Below are positions 35,000-45,930 of a DNA stretch of 64,000 nucleotides, one piece after another (position 1 is the stretch's first letter; each line of letters opens with the position of its first letter). This DNA is from Helianthus annuus. Its lineage: Eukaryota; Streptophyta; Magnoliopsida; Asterales; Asteraceae. Below the pieces are notes generated by a model. The model was not told the DNA's origin, did no database searches, and saw nothing but the letters and a program-made list of their open reading frames with translations. The DNA is taken from NCBI RefSeq assembly GCF_002127325.2, contig NC_035441.2, positions 151,258,624 through 151,322,623 on the forward strand, given 5' to 3'. The position numbers and the translations under genes were made by a program.

Positions 35000-35453
35000 A
35001 GTCTCTCTCAGCACAACCACTGATGTCCACAACAGTGTCCATCTCGTCTAACCAGGTCATACAATCCACCGCGCCCTTTTCCCCAGTAAAATCTCGGGGT
35101 TTGCAGGAAACGAAATACTTATACGTGCAACCCCTGGCGCGAGGTGTATCATCGACCACTTTCTTCTTAGGGTGGACGCTATTCTCATTGGATGAGTGTC
35201 TATCGTCGTCCTTCTTTGGCTTAGACGGAGTTGAGGGTGGTTTGCTGTGAGATTTAGAGTGGGTTTTTGGCTTTGAGTGTGGTGTAGATAGGGTTCGGCT
35301 TCGGGACTCGGTGTATTCTTCGTATTGACGATCCAAGGCTGCCTTAACAGCGTTGTCTACCAAAGCTTTTAGTTCAGCGCCCGTTAAATGAATCTGGGCG
35401 TTATCATTGTCATCCTCCTTCGAATGACTATTAACTCCACTTGGTTCAGCCAT
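35000..35453 (-). pseudogene. Element 1 gag, N-terminal part
   Basis: A true ATG at 35453 opens MAEPSGVNSHSKEDDNDNAQ, continues HLTGAELKALVDNAVKAALD and a Ser/Lys/Pro-rich linker, then CTYKYFVSCKPRDFTGEKGA and WLDEMDTVVDISGCAERDLV, where element 2 interrupts it. This is the matrix-like start and the first part of the capsid of the chromovirus gag. The open frame continues a few codons into the LTR but that part is not gag. Confidence 0.88.
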
Positions 35454-36501
35454 TGTAACTCGAATCTGCTACAGAAGATAATGACAAAGTTTTATTTAGG
35501 AGTTTACTATGGAATTGTCTGTTATAGCAATTCATTAACCATGGTAAACATAGACCATATCTGGTTAATTTGTTACTCACTGTTATTTAGGATTTGAATA
35601 TAACTTATCCTAATTACAAATAATATTGTTAGTGGCACAAAAGCCTAGTCACAAGGACGTTTTATAATATAAGCCGGGATTACAGAGAATCAAGGCATGA
35701 AGGTTTGAACCGTAGTCCTTTTACCCTTTTCTGACAGGGAGTCATAGACTACAACTGCCTTTTGTCTTATATGACAATAAGTATGGCCCGTAGGCACTTC
35801 ATCACTAATGGATGTTTTAAATAAATGATCATCTTTATTGACGATTTAACCCATGATTTGCCAATCATTAATTTGGGTTTTGGAATCCCTTAATGGATTC
35901 GTATATAAGAATGACGCGTGTGATTTTAACGAATCACATCTGCCAAGGATGTTAACATGTTTACAGAGGTTAACTGGAACCTGAATCTTTTAATTAAGTC
36001 TTACCATCTTGGCCGGGTCTTATAATGACACCAGGCTAGGTTTCACTATTAAGATTCTTTATTTAGGCAGATTAATTTAAAAAGGAATGATCTTTGATTC
36101 ATTGTATATAATAACAAAAATGAAATTTATAATATATATTCCATTAATCATAATAATGATTACACATTGCCCCAAACGGGACTTTTAAATAATAATTACC
36201 TACGCAGAGGTTTACAGAAAACAAGTCCACGCAGTGACCAAATACATAGATGTCCGCACAGGGACTAAAAAGGTAAGTCCACGCAGGGACTGAAATGCAA
36301 TTGTCCACACAGGGACTAAACACGATAAATGTCCTCGCAGGGACTAAAATACTTAAGGCAAATGTCCTCGCAGGGACTTGATTGTAATAGTAAATACTAT
36401 AGTACATGAAGAGACTAATGATCTCGTTTCTTCCTCCCTTTTAGTAGGTTTGCTAGGCCTTTAAGGAATCCACGATTACTTTTACGTTCTTGCTCAAAGT
36501 C
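35454..36501 (-). other. Element 1 spacer between accessory ORF and gag
   Basis: Non-coding. At 35735-35830 it has the phrases ACAGGGAGTCATAGACTACA, CCCGTAGGCACTTCATCACT and AATGGATGTTT, which recur several times in the spacer of element 3 (57600-59460). GTGTGATTTTAACGAATCACAT at about 35919 can fold on itself and has a counterpart in element 3. Tandem mini-hairpins occupy 36219-36385. Confidence 0.7.
36219..36385 (-). repeat. Tandem mini-hairpin array, six units
   Basis: GTCC-N-CGCA-GGGAC-type units occur at about 36224, 36252, 36277, 36304, 36332 and 36365, spaced 25-33 bp and separated by A-rich linkers. Each has GTCC/GGAC arms (for example AGTCCACGCAGGGACT). A degenerate set, GTCCTTACAAGGACTT among them, lies at the corresponding place in element 3 (59950-60045). 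Confidence 0.75.
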
Positions 36502-37131
36502 TCATTCCACTCGGTTTAGACGGTGGAGGATTTCCTCTTGCTCCGGTGGAGAAAAACGTGGCTGCTGCGACGGTTGTTGAACCGGAGGTCTAGGAGGTGC
36601 TGGATACCCATGAGCTGAGTAATCTACTCCCCAAAGGTTTCCATAAGCTTTGTCGGGATGGAGGGCATTGTAATTAGCCGCTACCACGTATGGGTCGACA
36701 TCATAATTATAGTTGTAGTGCGTGTGAGTCGGCTGCTCAAACGGGTTGTACGCGGTGGAACCGGCGTACGCTGGTATCGGATTGTCATATCCGAATGGTG
36801 GCGGAGGTGGTGCAACTGGTGCAGAATTCACGTCTGCAGGGTGACCAGAAGGTTCCCCTAACTGCGGTTCTTCAGGCACTGGCGGAAAGTGACTTGCACT
36901 CGAGTGGCGAGGGGTGCTAAAGTGGAATTCCCCTCCTCGGGTAGACATCCGCGCGCCTGATCTCGTACGCCTCGGCGGATCAGGAGGTGCTTGCTGAACT
37001 GATGGCGGAAGAGGCGGTGGCGTAACTGCCACGAAACGCGAATCCTCGGAAGGATCCTGTTGCTGTTGCTGCTCATGAGGCGAGAAGTGATGAGAAGGTG
37101 TGAAGTACCAATCACACTGGTTAAGCCTCAC
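36502..37131 (-). CDS. Element 1 proline-rich accessory ORF, C-terminal part
   Basis: About 209 codons, open. Composition is rich in Pro, Gln, Tyr and Asn: VAVTPPPLPPS, RTRSGARMSTRGGEFHFSTP, VAPPPPPFGYDNPIPAYAGS, YNYNYDVDPYVVAANYNALH, and ends in an acidic/basic heptad-like EEILHRLNRVE. No start ATG; it follows the 37132-37644 frame with a one-frame shift at a TAG (GTTGGTAGGTGAGG), so the two were probably one protein. No enzymatic motif. It lies between the 5' LTR and gag. Function unknown; disordered by composition. Confidence 0.6.
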   Translation of the reverse strand: MRLNQCDWYFTPSHHFSPHEQQQQQDPSEDSRFVAVTPPPLPPSVQQAPPDPPRRTRSGARMSTRGGEFHFSTPRHSSASHFPPVPEEPQLGEPSGHPADVNSAPVAPPPPPFGYDNPIPAYAGSTAYNPFEQPTHTHYNYNYDVDPYVVAANYNALHPDKAYGNLWGVDYSAHGYPAPPRPPVQQPSQQPRFSPPEQEEILHRLNRVE

Positions 37132-37644
37132 CTACCAACTGACGGGACCTTGATAGGGTGTTCCATGGAAGGATGACCCATCAGAGATCTCGATTGGATG
37201 GTTGGGAGTACCTCTTGCAGGTTCTATGGGATCCGTGTCTTCATCCATATCTACCGCGTTATCTTCGGAGAAATGGTCTTCAGGTCCTAAAGGGTTATAA
37301 CCTATTGGTTTTTGGACGTAATCAGCCAGGTTAAATCGGCCCTGGAAGAAAGGAGTAGGATCACCATAGGAACGGCGCGAAGCAGATCGCTGGAGAGGTA
37401 TAAACGAAGGTTGAGGGTTACTGGGATTGTTCTCCGAATCTGGTCCAAAAGAGTGACGGTATGAAGGTGTCGAACTGTGTGAGGTAGACCATCTTGCTGG
37501 CTCAAAGAGGTTTCTTCTACGTCTCTGAGGTTCTTCACTCCTTGTACTGGAAGGAGCTCGCATGTTCGAAGGTCCGACCTCGTGATCATTGTGAGTAGTG
37601 ATCGGCCCTTTGCCTCTTCCTCCTCTTCTAATTGCTGGTGGCAT
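37132..37644 (-). CDS. Element 1 accessory ORF, N-terminal part
   Basis: Begins at ATG 37644: MPPAIRRGGRGKGPITTHND, then Ser/Arg-rich sequence (RRRRNLFEPARWSTSHSSTP, LQRSASRRSYGDPTPFFQGR) and an acidic stretch (DNAVDMDEDTDPIEPARGTP), ending at VSW before TAG. The basic N-terminus and low complexity suggest a nucleic-acid-binding, disordered product. It is on the same strand as gag and about 60 bp from the truncated 5' LTR. I do not recognise a domain. Confidence 0.6.
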   Translation of the reverse strand: MPPAIRRGGRGKGPITTHNDHEVGPSNMRAPSSTRSEEPQRRRRNLFEPARWSTSHSSTPSYRHSFGPDSENNPSNPQPSFIPLQRSASRRSYGDPTPFFQGRFNLADYVQKPIGYNPLGPEDHFSEDNAVDMDEDTDPIEPARGTPNHPIEISDGSSFHGTPYQGPVSW

Positions 37645-37705
37645 AATTCCTGCTTAACAATTCTTTAAATCATAATAAACGATAAAAGACAAACTGGAAT
37701 AACGA

Positions 37706-40606
37706 TAAAAGAATTACATGTTTACTATGCGTTCGGTCGCCCGGGTCGTGCCGGGTTAAAGGTTAATAGACACGCCACAAAGCATAAAGCCGTGGCGGGA
37801 AAACCAACGGTTATACCTTTAATAATATAGACACATTACGGGTGTACGCCTACACCCGTGTGTCTGGGTCGTGGCCATTTCGTAAAATGATGCCAAGGAT
37901 ATCCGGGACATGGTCATTAAGCTCCCAAAGGCATAAAGCCAACAAAACAAGTTTTTTGAACGGGTCACATTGATAATATCCAACTACTAATGAGTTGGGG
38001 TCACTTGCCCGACCAAGCGGTATTTTAAATACCGTAACCCAAGCCCGTATAACGGAAAATAAGTTAAAAGTATTTACCTTTGCAAGTAATATCCTCAATC
38101 AAATAAATGCAAGTATCTTTTACTGGTCTCCTATTCTGGAATGAAGGCTTATAACAACCTATTAGAATCCTAACGGGTCTTTAATGTAGCCTTAGCTAGA
38201 CCGGTTGTTTTCAAAGGATAATTACGGCTTAATCGCGTGAGAGGCGAAAACCGGGAATGGAATGTGATTTGGACCCAACAAGTTTGAAGACTTGTTTCAT
38301 ATGGGTAATATAATCACACTCTGGATTTTGAGGTGAAAACGATAAGGTTTGACCCGTTTCGGCTAGTTTATGTAAACTAGTTACATAAACCGAACCGTGC
38401 GCGCAAAAGGCGTAACGGGTAACCGTAAGAGTCCTACACAGGTTTCCTAAGTCAATGTGCTTTAAAGAGGTTGTGGTATCAGTAGGATACCTTCCATAAT
38501 GCCCGTAACGAGTTTAAATCCATTATATGCCCCGTAGGGGTATTTCGGTCATTTTTAAAGATTATAAAAGAGGTTTCTGAGTTCTACAAGAAATCTGAGT
38601 TTTCCGAACAGTTTATAAAGTCCAAAATACTTTATTTATTATTTAAAATTAGTAGCAACTGGAATCGGGTCAAAATACCTTGTAGAACTCAAGTTATGCT
38701 CGAAAAGGGTATATTCGGTATTTACCGAACCGATGCCATAACCGCAGGTTATGAGCAGGTTAAAAATCATTAAAAATCTTTAAAAATCTCAAAATATTAT
38801 TTTACATCAGTGGGTAAAAGGTTTGGTGTCGAAATTTGGGTTTAGATAGGCGTTATGCTAATTGCGCCATTTAATTACTAAAGTTTCCGTAATTGCGCTA
38901 TTTAGCATATCTCCTATTCTGGACCTCGGATTGACGTGAAATTTTAGGGACATGCTTAGAAATCAGTGACTAAGGTTATTGTCCTTTCACATGTCAAAAA
39001 TTCTAGTTTTAAATTGAAAAGGGCGTTACGGTCAACTTTTAAGCATTTAACGGAAATGTGCTAAAGACTCGGACAAACAACGAACCGGTCATAGAGGGTT
39101 ATACCATCATGTAACCTGGTCCTAAGATAGTCCTAAGGCATATCTAAATCATACCATAACGGGTCAGAACTGAAGTCAAAGCAAAAGTCAAAGTTTTGCG
39201 ACTTTCGGTTCCGAACCGGGTCAAAACAGTAAATGGTCGGATCAAACAAGCTTAGACTAGTTAATATACTTATTATCATGTGATATGAGTGTAAAAACAG
39301 ATCACACGCCATCTACATTACTCATTATGCTTAAAATCGCAAAATAGCATTCTGTTGACTTTTTCTAGGCAAGTTTGACTCGACATTCGGACTAGTTAGA
39401 GTGGGAATCAGAGGGTGCCCTTTTAGGGGTTTAACACCCACATGATTACCAACATATAACTACTTTTGATTCGATAAACCACTGGACCATTTTTGATTTA
39501 TCGTTAAGTCAATCGTTAATTACAACGGATTGACTTCTAAGCTATACCTATGTATAAACCGAACTAAGAAAGGTTAAGGGTGCTTACCAAAGTCCTAAGC
39601 ACGATTAGGGATGGCTTGGTTATGCTTTGGAGCTCCAGAAGTCTTCACAAATGCAGTTTGAAGGTGTGAAGACAATGTTGCACATGAAGGCCTTTTTATA
39701 GTGAAAATTGGAGCACAAGATCATCACAACTAAGTCTATAATTGCTCATGGATGATCAGCAGCTGTCCCTGAGTGCTAGGGGACGTGTAGGGGGCGCCCA
39801 TGCTCTCATAATGGCATTCTATGGCGTTTAAAATAGCAAACAGTGAACCTGTCCCCGAATTCTACATCTGGCGGTCTAACGCGGCCCGCATTAAGGATCA
39901 GGTTACCCTTACGCGGGCCGCCTGAATCCTTATGTCAGGAACCGGATCTTCACTGCCTGCGCGGCTCGCGTAAGCTTCCTGGTTTCTTCAACGCGGCCCG
40001 CCTGAGGCCTGTAATTCAAGATTTTCAAATCTTTTGCCATTATTAGCCTGACCTTTCGGTTTCGAAGGGGTAACTTTGCGATTTGGGCCTCGATTATTTA
40101 GGAATAAGGGCCTCGTGACTTTTACCCGCGCCGTTAAGTCCCCGGTTAGTTTAATTACTATCCGAAAAGCCCTAACTTTCAATATTGACGCTTTTAACCC
40201 TTTTTAACGAATTCGATCATAACTTTCTCGTTTTGATTCGGAACTTTGCGAAATTTATATCGTATATTCTAGTGAGCGTAATTTACTGTTACAAAGCCTC
40301 GGGTATGTTAAAGGGTCACTCAGAGGTATAACTTAAACATATTGACACAATTAACCCCTATAGTTTGTAATCTCTCACTTTCTTCCGCAATTCGTTCCGT
40401 ACGATCCATGATTTATCCGTTTGAAGGTACGAGCATTATTTAGGGTTACTGTACAGTATATTTATCCCTTGTTGACATTTTTAACCCTCGAATTTACATA
40501 CTCTCAATGTTTATCAACTTTAGTCCTTTATTCAGTATTTAACACCACGTGTAAACTCAAGACACGTGTCAATACATTATTGGACGCAAAATTTCGAGGT
40601 GTTACA
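37706..40606 (-). repeat. Element 1 5' LTR, truncated
   Basis: 2901 bp matching 19998-22884 of the 3' LTR. The 436 bp equivalent to 19562-19997 and the adjacent PBS are gone. The breakpoint lies next to a repeated CGATAAAAGA (about 37680 and 37703), suggesting deletion at short homology. TATA-like CTATAAAAAGG at 39691-39701 on the minus strand. Confidence 0.88.
39691..39701 (-). promoter_or_regulatory. TATA-like box in element 1 5' LTR
   Basis: Minus-strand CTATAAAAAGG, the LTR copy positioned to transcribe the accessory ORF and gag-pol. Confidence 0.45.
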
Positions 40607-41192
40607 TGACGATTCATGGCTATAGCATGAAAGGCTCGGGCATGTATGTTTCACAATCTTGGAACAAATAAGTAGGATGGTTTTAGGAGTGCCAAAGATT
40701 CGCCATGAGAACAAGGTGTACAAAGCGTGTATGGTTGGAAAACAAACGAGAAAACTGTTCCCAAAGAAAGCCACTTTCGAGCATCTCATACGCTTGAATT
40801 AGTCCATGGGAACTTGTGTGGACCAATTTCCCCATCATCAATGAAAGGTAATCAGTATATTTTAGTTTTGATTGATGATTTCGCACGATATATGTGCTCT
40901 TATTTGTTAAACGAGAAAAGTAGAACACTCGAAAATATAAAAATTATTCAAGGCGGTCGTGTAAGAAGAGACGAGAAATTCGCTTAAAACTTATGAATTG
41001 ATTGAGGCTGAGAGTTTACATCTCGTGCGTTTAACCGTTATTCTGATGAGGAGGGGATAATAAAACATTTTACAACCCTTTACACACCACAATAAAATGA
41101 CATGGTCGAGCGTCGAAATCGAACACTTATGGAGATGGTTCGGAGCATAATGAAAACACTGAAAGCTCCAAACTATTATGGGATGAAGAAGT
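40607..41192 (+). pseudogene. Copia remnant, integrase core (continuation)
   Basis: Resumes the copy broken at 19561: DSWL, stop, HERLGHV (zinc-binding start), then VPKIRHENKVYKACMVGKQT, FRASHTLELVHGNLCGPISP and GNQYILVLIDDFARYM. These match the copia integrase (C-x2-GK, ELVHxDxCGP with Asp replaced by Asn, and YxxxxxDDxxR). Further on frames break (PQ.KWHGRASKSNTYGDGSEH equivalents in shifted frame). It is interrupted at 41192 by a solo LTR. Confidence 0.85.
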
Positions 41193-41559
41193 TGTTGGAA
41201 ATTTGTGAAAATAGCATTTTTTCACAAATATAGGAAAATGATTTTTTCCTATTTTGGACTAGAAATAAATATAAGAAACTGAGGTTTCTTTATATATTTA
41301 TTTGTGGGTTTGTGTTCTATGTTGGAAGATCTTCGCAACGAACTAAACCACGTCCAAAACGGAGCTAAGATGAATCAGATATCGATGCTCAAAGTATGGT
41401 GTTTCAAACATAGAATGCTCAAAAAAGTGGGAATGTGGCACCTTGTCCCACATAGGAGGAGAGATGAAACTTAAAGGGGTATTTAAGTGGGAACTCTCCA
41501 TCCTTATTGTTTGATGGAAGCACACACTAAGTGTACTCGAAAAGGGTCCGCACCCTAAC

Positions 41560-42030
41560 TCGTACTCGCACACGCGCGCGTGCGGTGCGGGCGATGAGGC
41601 GCAATGTGACGCTTTGATGGCGCACTTTGCACTTCGCATCGCCGCTTGAGAACGCCTTTGTATTTTTGACCACATGCGCGTGGTGGAGCACAGGGGTTGC
41701 AAGGACCAGGTGGTTGGTGATGTGGCATGCAGGCGCACGGGTATGAGGCGCATGACGTGGAAGTCAAGCGCATCCGCGCGTGAGTACATGTGGCACGTTT
41801 GCGCGTGGTTCATGACTAGCTGGCTTGCGTGCTGGCGCATGGACTGATGTGACGTGCGCGGCACACCAAAGTGAGCCAATACGGCACGACTGTGTGGCGT
41901 GCTCGTATAGGCTCACAGGTGACGTGGCGCACGCGCACAGACGCGCATGGAATTGAGCCAAAATGATGCACGCGCGCATTAACCAGTAGGGCGCGCGCGC
42001 ACCAGTCTGTCTTGTGCGCGTGCGCGCAAA
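41560..42030. repeat. CpG-rich segment of solo LTR
   Basis: Dense GCGC/CGCG and purine-pyrimidine alternation (CACGCGCGCGTGCG, GGGCGCGCGCGCAC) with recurring GGCGCATG-like motifs, in contrast to AT-rich surroundings. Lies upstream of the TATA box in U3. Confidence 0.7.
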
Positions 42031-42195
42031 AGCTTCCAGCAGTTAATGACAGTGTAGTTACATTTTAGCATTTGAAACTGACGAGTCAACGGTTTTGACT
42101 GAGAATTAAATGACGAATTAAAGTGCATTGAAGACGTTGAATGCAGTTTAATTCTCCGATTTAATTCGTTTTTCAGTTTCTTCCAAGATCTGTAG

Positions 42196-42205
42196 TATAA
42201 ATAGG
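42196..42205 (+). promoter_or_regulatory. TATA box in solo LTR
   Basis: TATAAATAGG, followed about 30 bp on by an A/C-rich AACACACCAAAAACACACAG typical of LTR transcript starts. Confidence 0.6.
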
Positions 42206-42570
42206 AGGCTGCCCTGCTGCAGAAAAACACACCAAAAACACACAGCAATACAATCTTCTCTCTGAATTTTTCTTCTTCTTCTTCAAGTAGCAAGGTACAC
42301 CTTCGGGTTGCGTCAAGTCCTGTAGTACAACTGTTACGGCTGTTGTATCCTTGAAACAAACGAGTTCTCCTTGGAGACTTGAAATTTGTTTTAAGGGACC
42401 CGTGTCTAACACGATCCTCAGCCAAGAACTTTAATTTTATTTGTAATTCTGTTCTTGTTTTTCAGTTTATTTTAATTGTAATTGTTTTGTACTTATTGCT
42501 TTCCTTCCATTGTATTGTAATTCAAGTTAATAAAAGAATTTTATTTATTTTGCACGAACGGATTCCTACA

Positions 42571-42933
42571 GTAGTCAGACATGCAACATATTTAATCAAC
42601 CGATCTCCTACGTGTTTATTGGTGGGAGCTATTATGTATAAAAATACAGAGGTAGACAACCTGATTTACCACATATTCAAATTTTTGGTTGTATTTCTTT
42701 TGCTAAAATCCAGATGGATGTTCAAAAACCCGATGATCGGTCTGATATTTTGGTACATCTTGGAAGCGAACCAGGATCCAAAGGTTACCGTTATACGACC
42801 CAAGGATTCGAAATATTGTCATAAACATAGATAAGGATATTGATGAAACATGGGGGTGGAAGTCGACTAAAACGAGGGAAGTATATACCGGGTACAAAAA
42901 CCAACCGAGTTATTTTTCCGTGTATTGCGGTAA
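42571..42933 (+). pseudogene. Copia remnant, integrase end and linker to RT
   Basis: VVRHATYLINRSPT, then in shifted frames the equivalents of FGCISFAKI and DDRSDILVHLGSEPGSKGYR, YDPRI. This is the C-terminal integrase region of the copia copy, degraded by frameshifts. Cut at 42933 by element 4, and presumably continues beyond the window. Confidence 0.82.
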
Positions 42934-45914
42934 TGTAACACCCTTATTATTATTTAACAATTTTCGTATAATTTACGAAAATAAACGGGTAATTAGAATT
43001 TCAATACATTGAAAATACGGGTTTCATTAAACTTTATTTACCGAATTAAAACTATACAAGATAACATGTTTGAGTTCGTCATTTAACAAAACAACGATAC
43101 ATAGTGCGGAAGCATATTTCTTGATCGTGTTCGGTTCTTCGTTGTGCTTGATCATCCTCCGGTGCTAAAATCATACCTGAAACTCATAAAACATGAGTTG
43201 GATTAGTCATATGTAACTTAGAACATATTTAAACGAGTCCGGGAAGCGAAACTGATTAAAATAAATTTTTTTCGCTAATTCAGGGTTCTGTCGCGTGTCG
43301 CGGAGGAACAAGGTTGTTCCTTCGCGTGTCGCCTGGGAAACCAGTTTCCAGCAGGTTGCAGTTCAGATCAGCTATGCCAGTTTTTACGGAAACGGCCAAA
43401 ACTTCTTCGTTATTGATCCGTTTTACCCGATTCTTTTTCCTACGCGTTCGTAATTTAATCCTCCATCTTATGGAGTTAAAATCCTACATCCAACATAAGA
43501 AATTTTGAGACTTCTAAGCCTTTGACTCGTTACCTTTTTACCGAATTTTAACCCATTTATGCATTTTATCAAACAAACGTATTTGTTTGATTCCTATATT
43601 ACATACACTTCTATAAATTAATGTTACCTACCATATTAGGTTCTATTCATAGGTTTATTACCCAATTTAAACCCGTTTTCGCTTGTATGCTTATTTTGAC
43701 CCATTAAGGGTATTTAAGCACTTTCGAGCCTAAAATCGCTTTCGATTGTTTCTAGCATTTCATCACCACATTTCTTATCCTATAATCTCCCACCACAATT
43801 GTATTTAAGGTGAGTTTAATGTGGTGATCAGTATAAACCAAATTTTTACCTCTTGGTTCATTAATTTACGGCAAAAACTAAAATAGTGCCTTTTGACAAC
43901 ATATTACATCTTTCAACTTCTATACTTATTCTAAGTATTTATCTAATCATGAAATTCGCTTCCAAACAACCTTTAAGGGTTGTTTGTTCAACTTAGCCTA
44001 CAAGGGCGTTTTGGTCGATTTTGGTCCTTTTACGACGAAGGACTCTCTCTCAAATTATTCGACCAAAATAGCATTCTTAACTACAACATAATTATGCGTA
44101 CCTGGCCCGGATCAGTAAGTAGACCCGATTTATACCTCGTTTTCATTATCACACCATCAATGGTGACGTAATTATCCAATTTGCTAATTGGTCCTGTTAA
44201 CATAAGACTTGACAACCACATTAGTCGATATTGTCAAATGGTGTTATCACCACCATTCGACCCGTTTGGAGTATATGCCCACATTATCTATTTAATCAAA
44301 AACATCGTTTTTGATCTCCAATTCATACATCCATCCCATCCCGGATTTTATTACCTTACCCCCTTTTTTTCTCTTTTACACTCTTTTCTTACAAATTCAA
44401 CCCATTACGGCTTACGCCATGGGTATCCTTTTAACCTTGATTTACATTAGTCGATATTTGACAAATTTCCATATTTCCAATATTATTGTTATCACGTTTA
44501 CATTGTATCGAATAAACGGGTATTCTACATAAGTGTGTAAATTACACTTACCTTGCATCCGAGCTACGCTTTTCTTCTATGCTTGACTCGTTTGACCCGC
44601 TTTTACTCCAAGCTTCACCTGGCTTGTTTAAGCGCCAACTATTATCCATCATTTACAAGGCGGTTAAATTAGTCAATAACAATCACGACTATTCCACCTC
44701 ACTTATTTTCTATGTCTAATTATCATTCATCACATCGTAGGTCAGTTTGACTTTTTCTAAAAGTCAAATGCCCGTTTGTATACTAATTGCATAATCGAGT
44801 TCATCAACTAGTTTTAGCGTTCTTTAATTACCCGGTAGGCGTTATCTTAGACCACCGTTTTAACCAAAGTTCTAACCACGTTTATCACATTTAGAACTCT
44901 TTTTAATCACATTTTGCATAATAGCCAAAACATCACAATTAGGTGTTTTAACTACAAAAATTCTAGTTTCGAGCCTTCTTTGAGGCATTTCAACAAACAC
45001 TTTAAGGGCAGAATTTCACATGTTTATTTATCAAGTCTCTAGCTTATCTCTTAGCCCTAATTTCACATAAACCAACCATCTTACAAAGTTGTTAACTTCT
45101 ATAATTCTGAAGTCACTTCACAATTGTCAAATTACACTAGAATATCACCCAATTTCCTAGTGTTTATTAAAATCTACATAACCCACTAATCACCTACAAT
45201 GGTGATCATGGATTTTACTAAAATATCACATGATTTCAACTTGTATTTGTCTAGGGTTTGTCCCTAGACACTATATTGTTCCTAAATCATCATAAAACAA
45301 ACATGCAACCATGAATTTCAGATTTTTCCCAATTTCATGAGAATTTCGAGTTGAGAGTTTTCATCAAATTTTACATACCTTGAAATCCTCTTGTGATGAG
45401 GATCAATAACCTATGCTCGATTTTCGATTTCAGCTTGATTTGAGCCCTCAATTTTGTGAAATATGTGATGAACTAGGGCTTGGTGAGGAGCTCAGGTCGC
45501 CCCCTGCGTCCCATGTACGACCAGACATCTCAATTGAGATGTTTGGTTTTGTTTTTAATTAAAACCAATAATATAAGTTTCATTTTTAACAACATTGGCC
45601 CCTCTAATTTGGTTAGTTAATTAAGTAGGGCACAACCTACTTATTTCTAACAATATTCCCCACTTATTAACTAGGTTAATTATTCCTAGTTAGCTTACTG
45701 GGTTCGGGAAGTCATAACCCGTTTTATTTTAAGTCCCGTTAACTCAGGCTCTTATAAACTTAATTCCTTAAAAACTTTGATTCGTTTTTATTTAATATTA
45801 GGATTTCTTATTTAAATCCAAATATTTGCCGGGTTATTTTTACTAATAACGGTACGTTACCTGTCTTTTAGTATTAACAGAGTTTAATTACCAAGCCCGT
45901 TTTCGGGGTGTTAC
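42934..45914 (-). repeat. Element 4 3' LTR
   Basis: 2981 bp, TGTAACACCC to GGGGTGTTACA. Contains TCGCGTGTCGC twice (about 43292 and 43321) around the palindrome GGAACAAGGTTGTTCC. Confidence 0.9.
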
Positions 45915-45930
45915 AAGTCTATCGCCCTTA
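45915..45930 (-). promoter_or_regulatory. Element 4 polypurine tract
   Basis: Minus-strand TTAAGGGCGATAGACT next to the 3' LTR. Less purine-pure than in the other elements. Confidence 0.55.

Larger units (their letters stand above)
19562..40606 (-). mobile_element. Element 1: Ty3/gypsy chromovirus (Tekay-like), 21 kb including nested element 2
   Basis: The ends TGTCACACCCC and GGTGTTACA are flanked by the 5-bp duplication TGACG. Coding order on the minus strand: 5' LTR, proline-rich accessory ORF, spacer, gag, zinc knuckles, protease, RT, RNase H, integrase, chromodomain, PPT, 3' LTR. Removing element 2 leaves about 13.1 kb. Lesions: loss of 436 bp at the 3' side of the 5' LTR together with the PBS, single-base frameshifts in gag and before integrase, and the insertion in gag. 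By eye the two LTRs differ by roughly 45-50 changes over 2.9 kb. Confidence 0.9.
41193..42570 (+). mobile_element. Solo LTR of another (copia-type) retrotransposon
   Basis: 1378 bp starting TGTTGGAAATTTGTG and ending GGATTCCTACA, with the copia integrase reading on either side and no internal region. It has a TATA box (42196) and AATAAAAGAA late in the repeat. The flanking 5-mers, GAAGT and GTAGT, differ by one base, so the target duplication is uncertain. The middle 470 bp is very CpG-rich. Confidence 0.7.

Noticed and set aside
36219..36385. CRISPR-like array
   Set aside because: Regular spacing is superficial: units are short and imperfect, linkers are A-rich and similar, and the setting is a plant retrotransposon leader.
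44181..44532. Overlapping frames in element 4 LTR, repeated at 50053-50404
   Set aside because: Both copies lie in LTRs, differ by neutral-looking changes and have no protein family signature.
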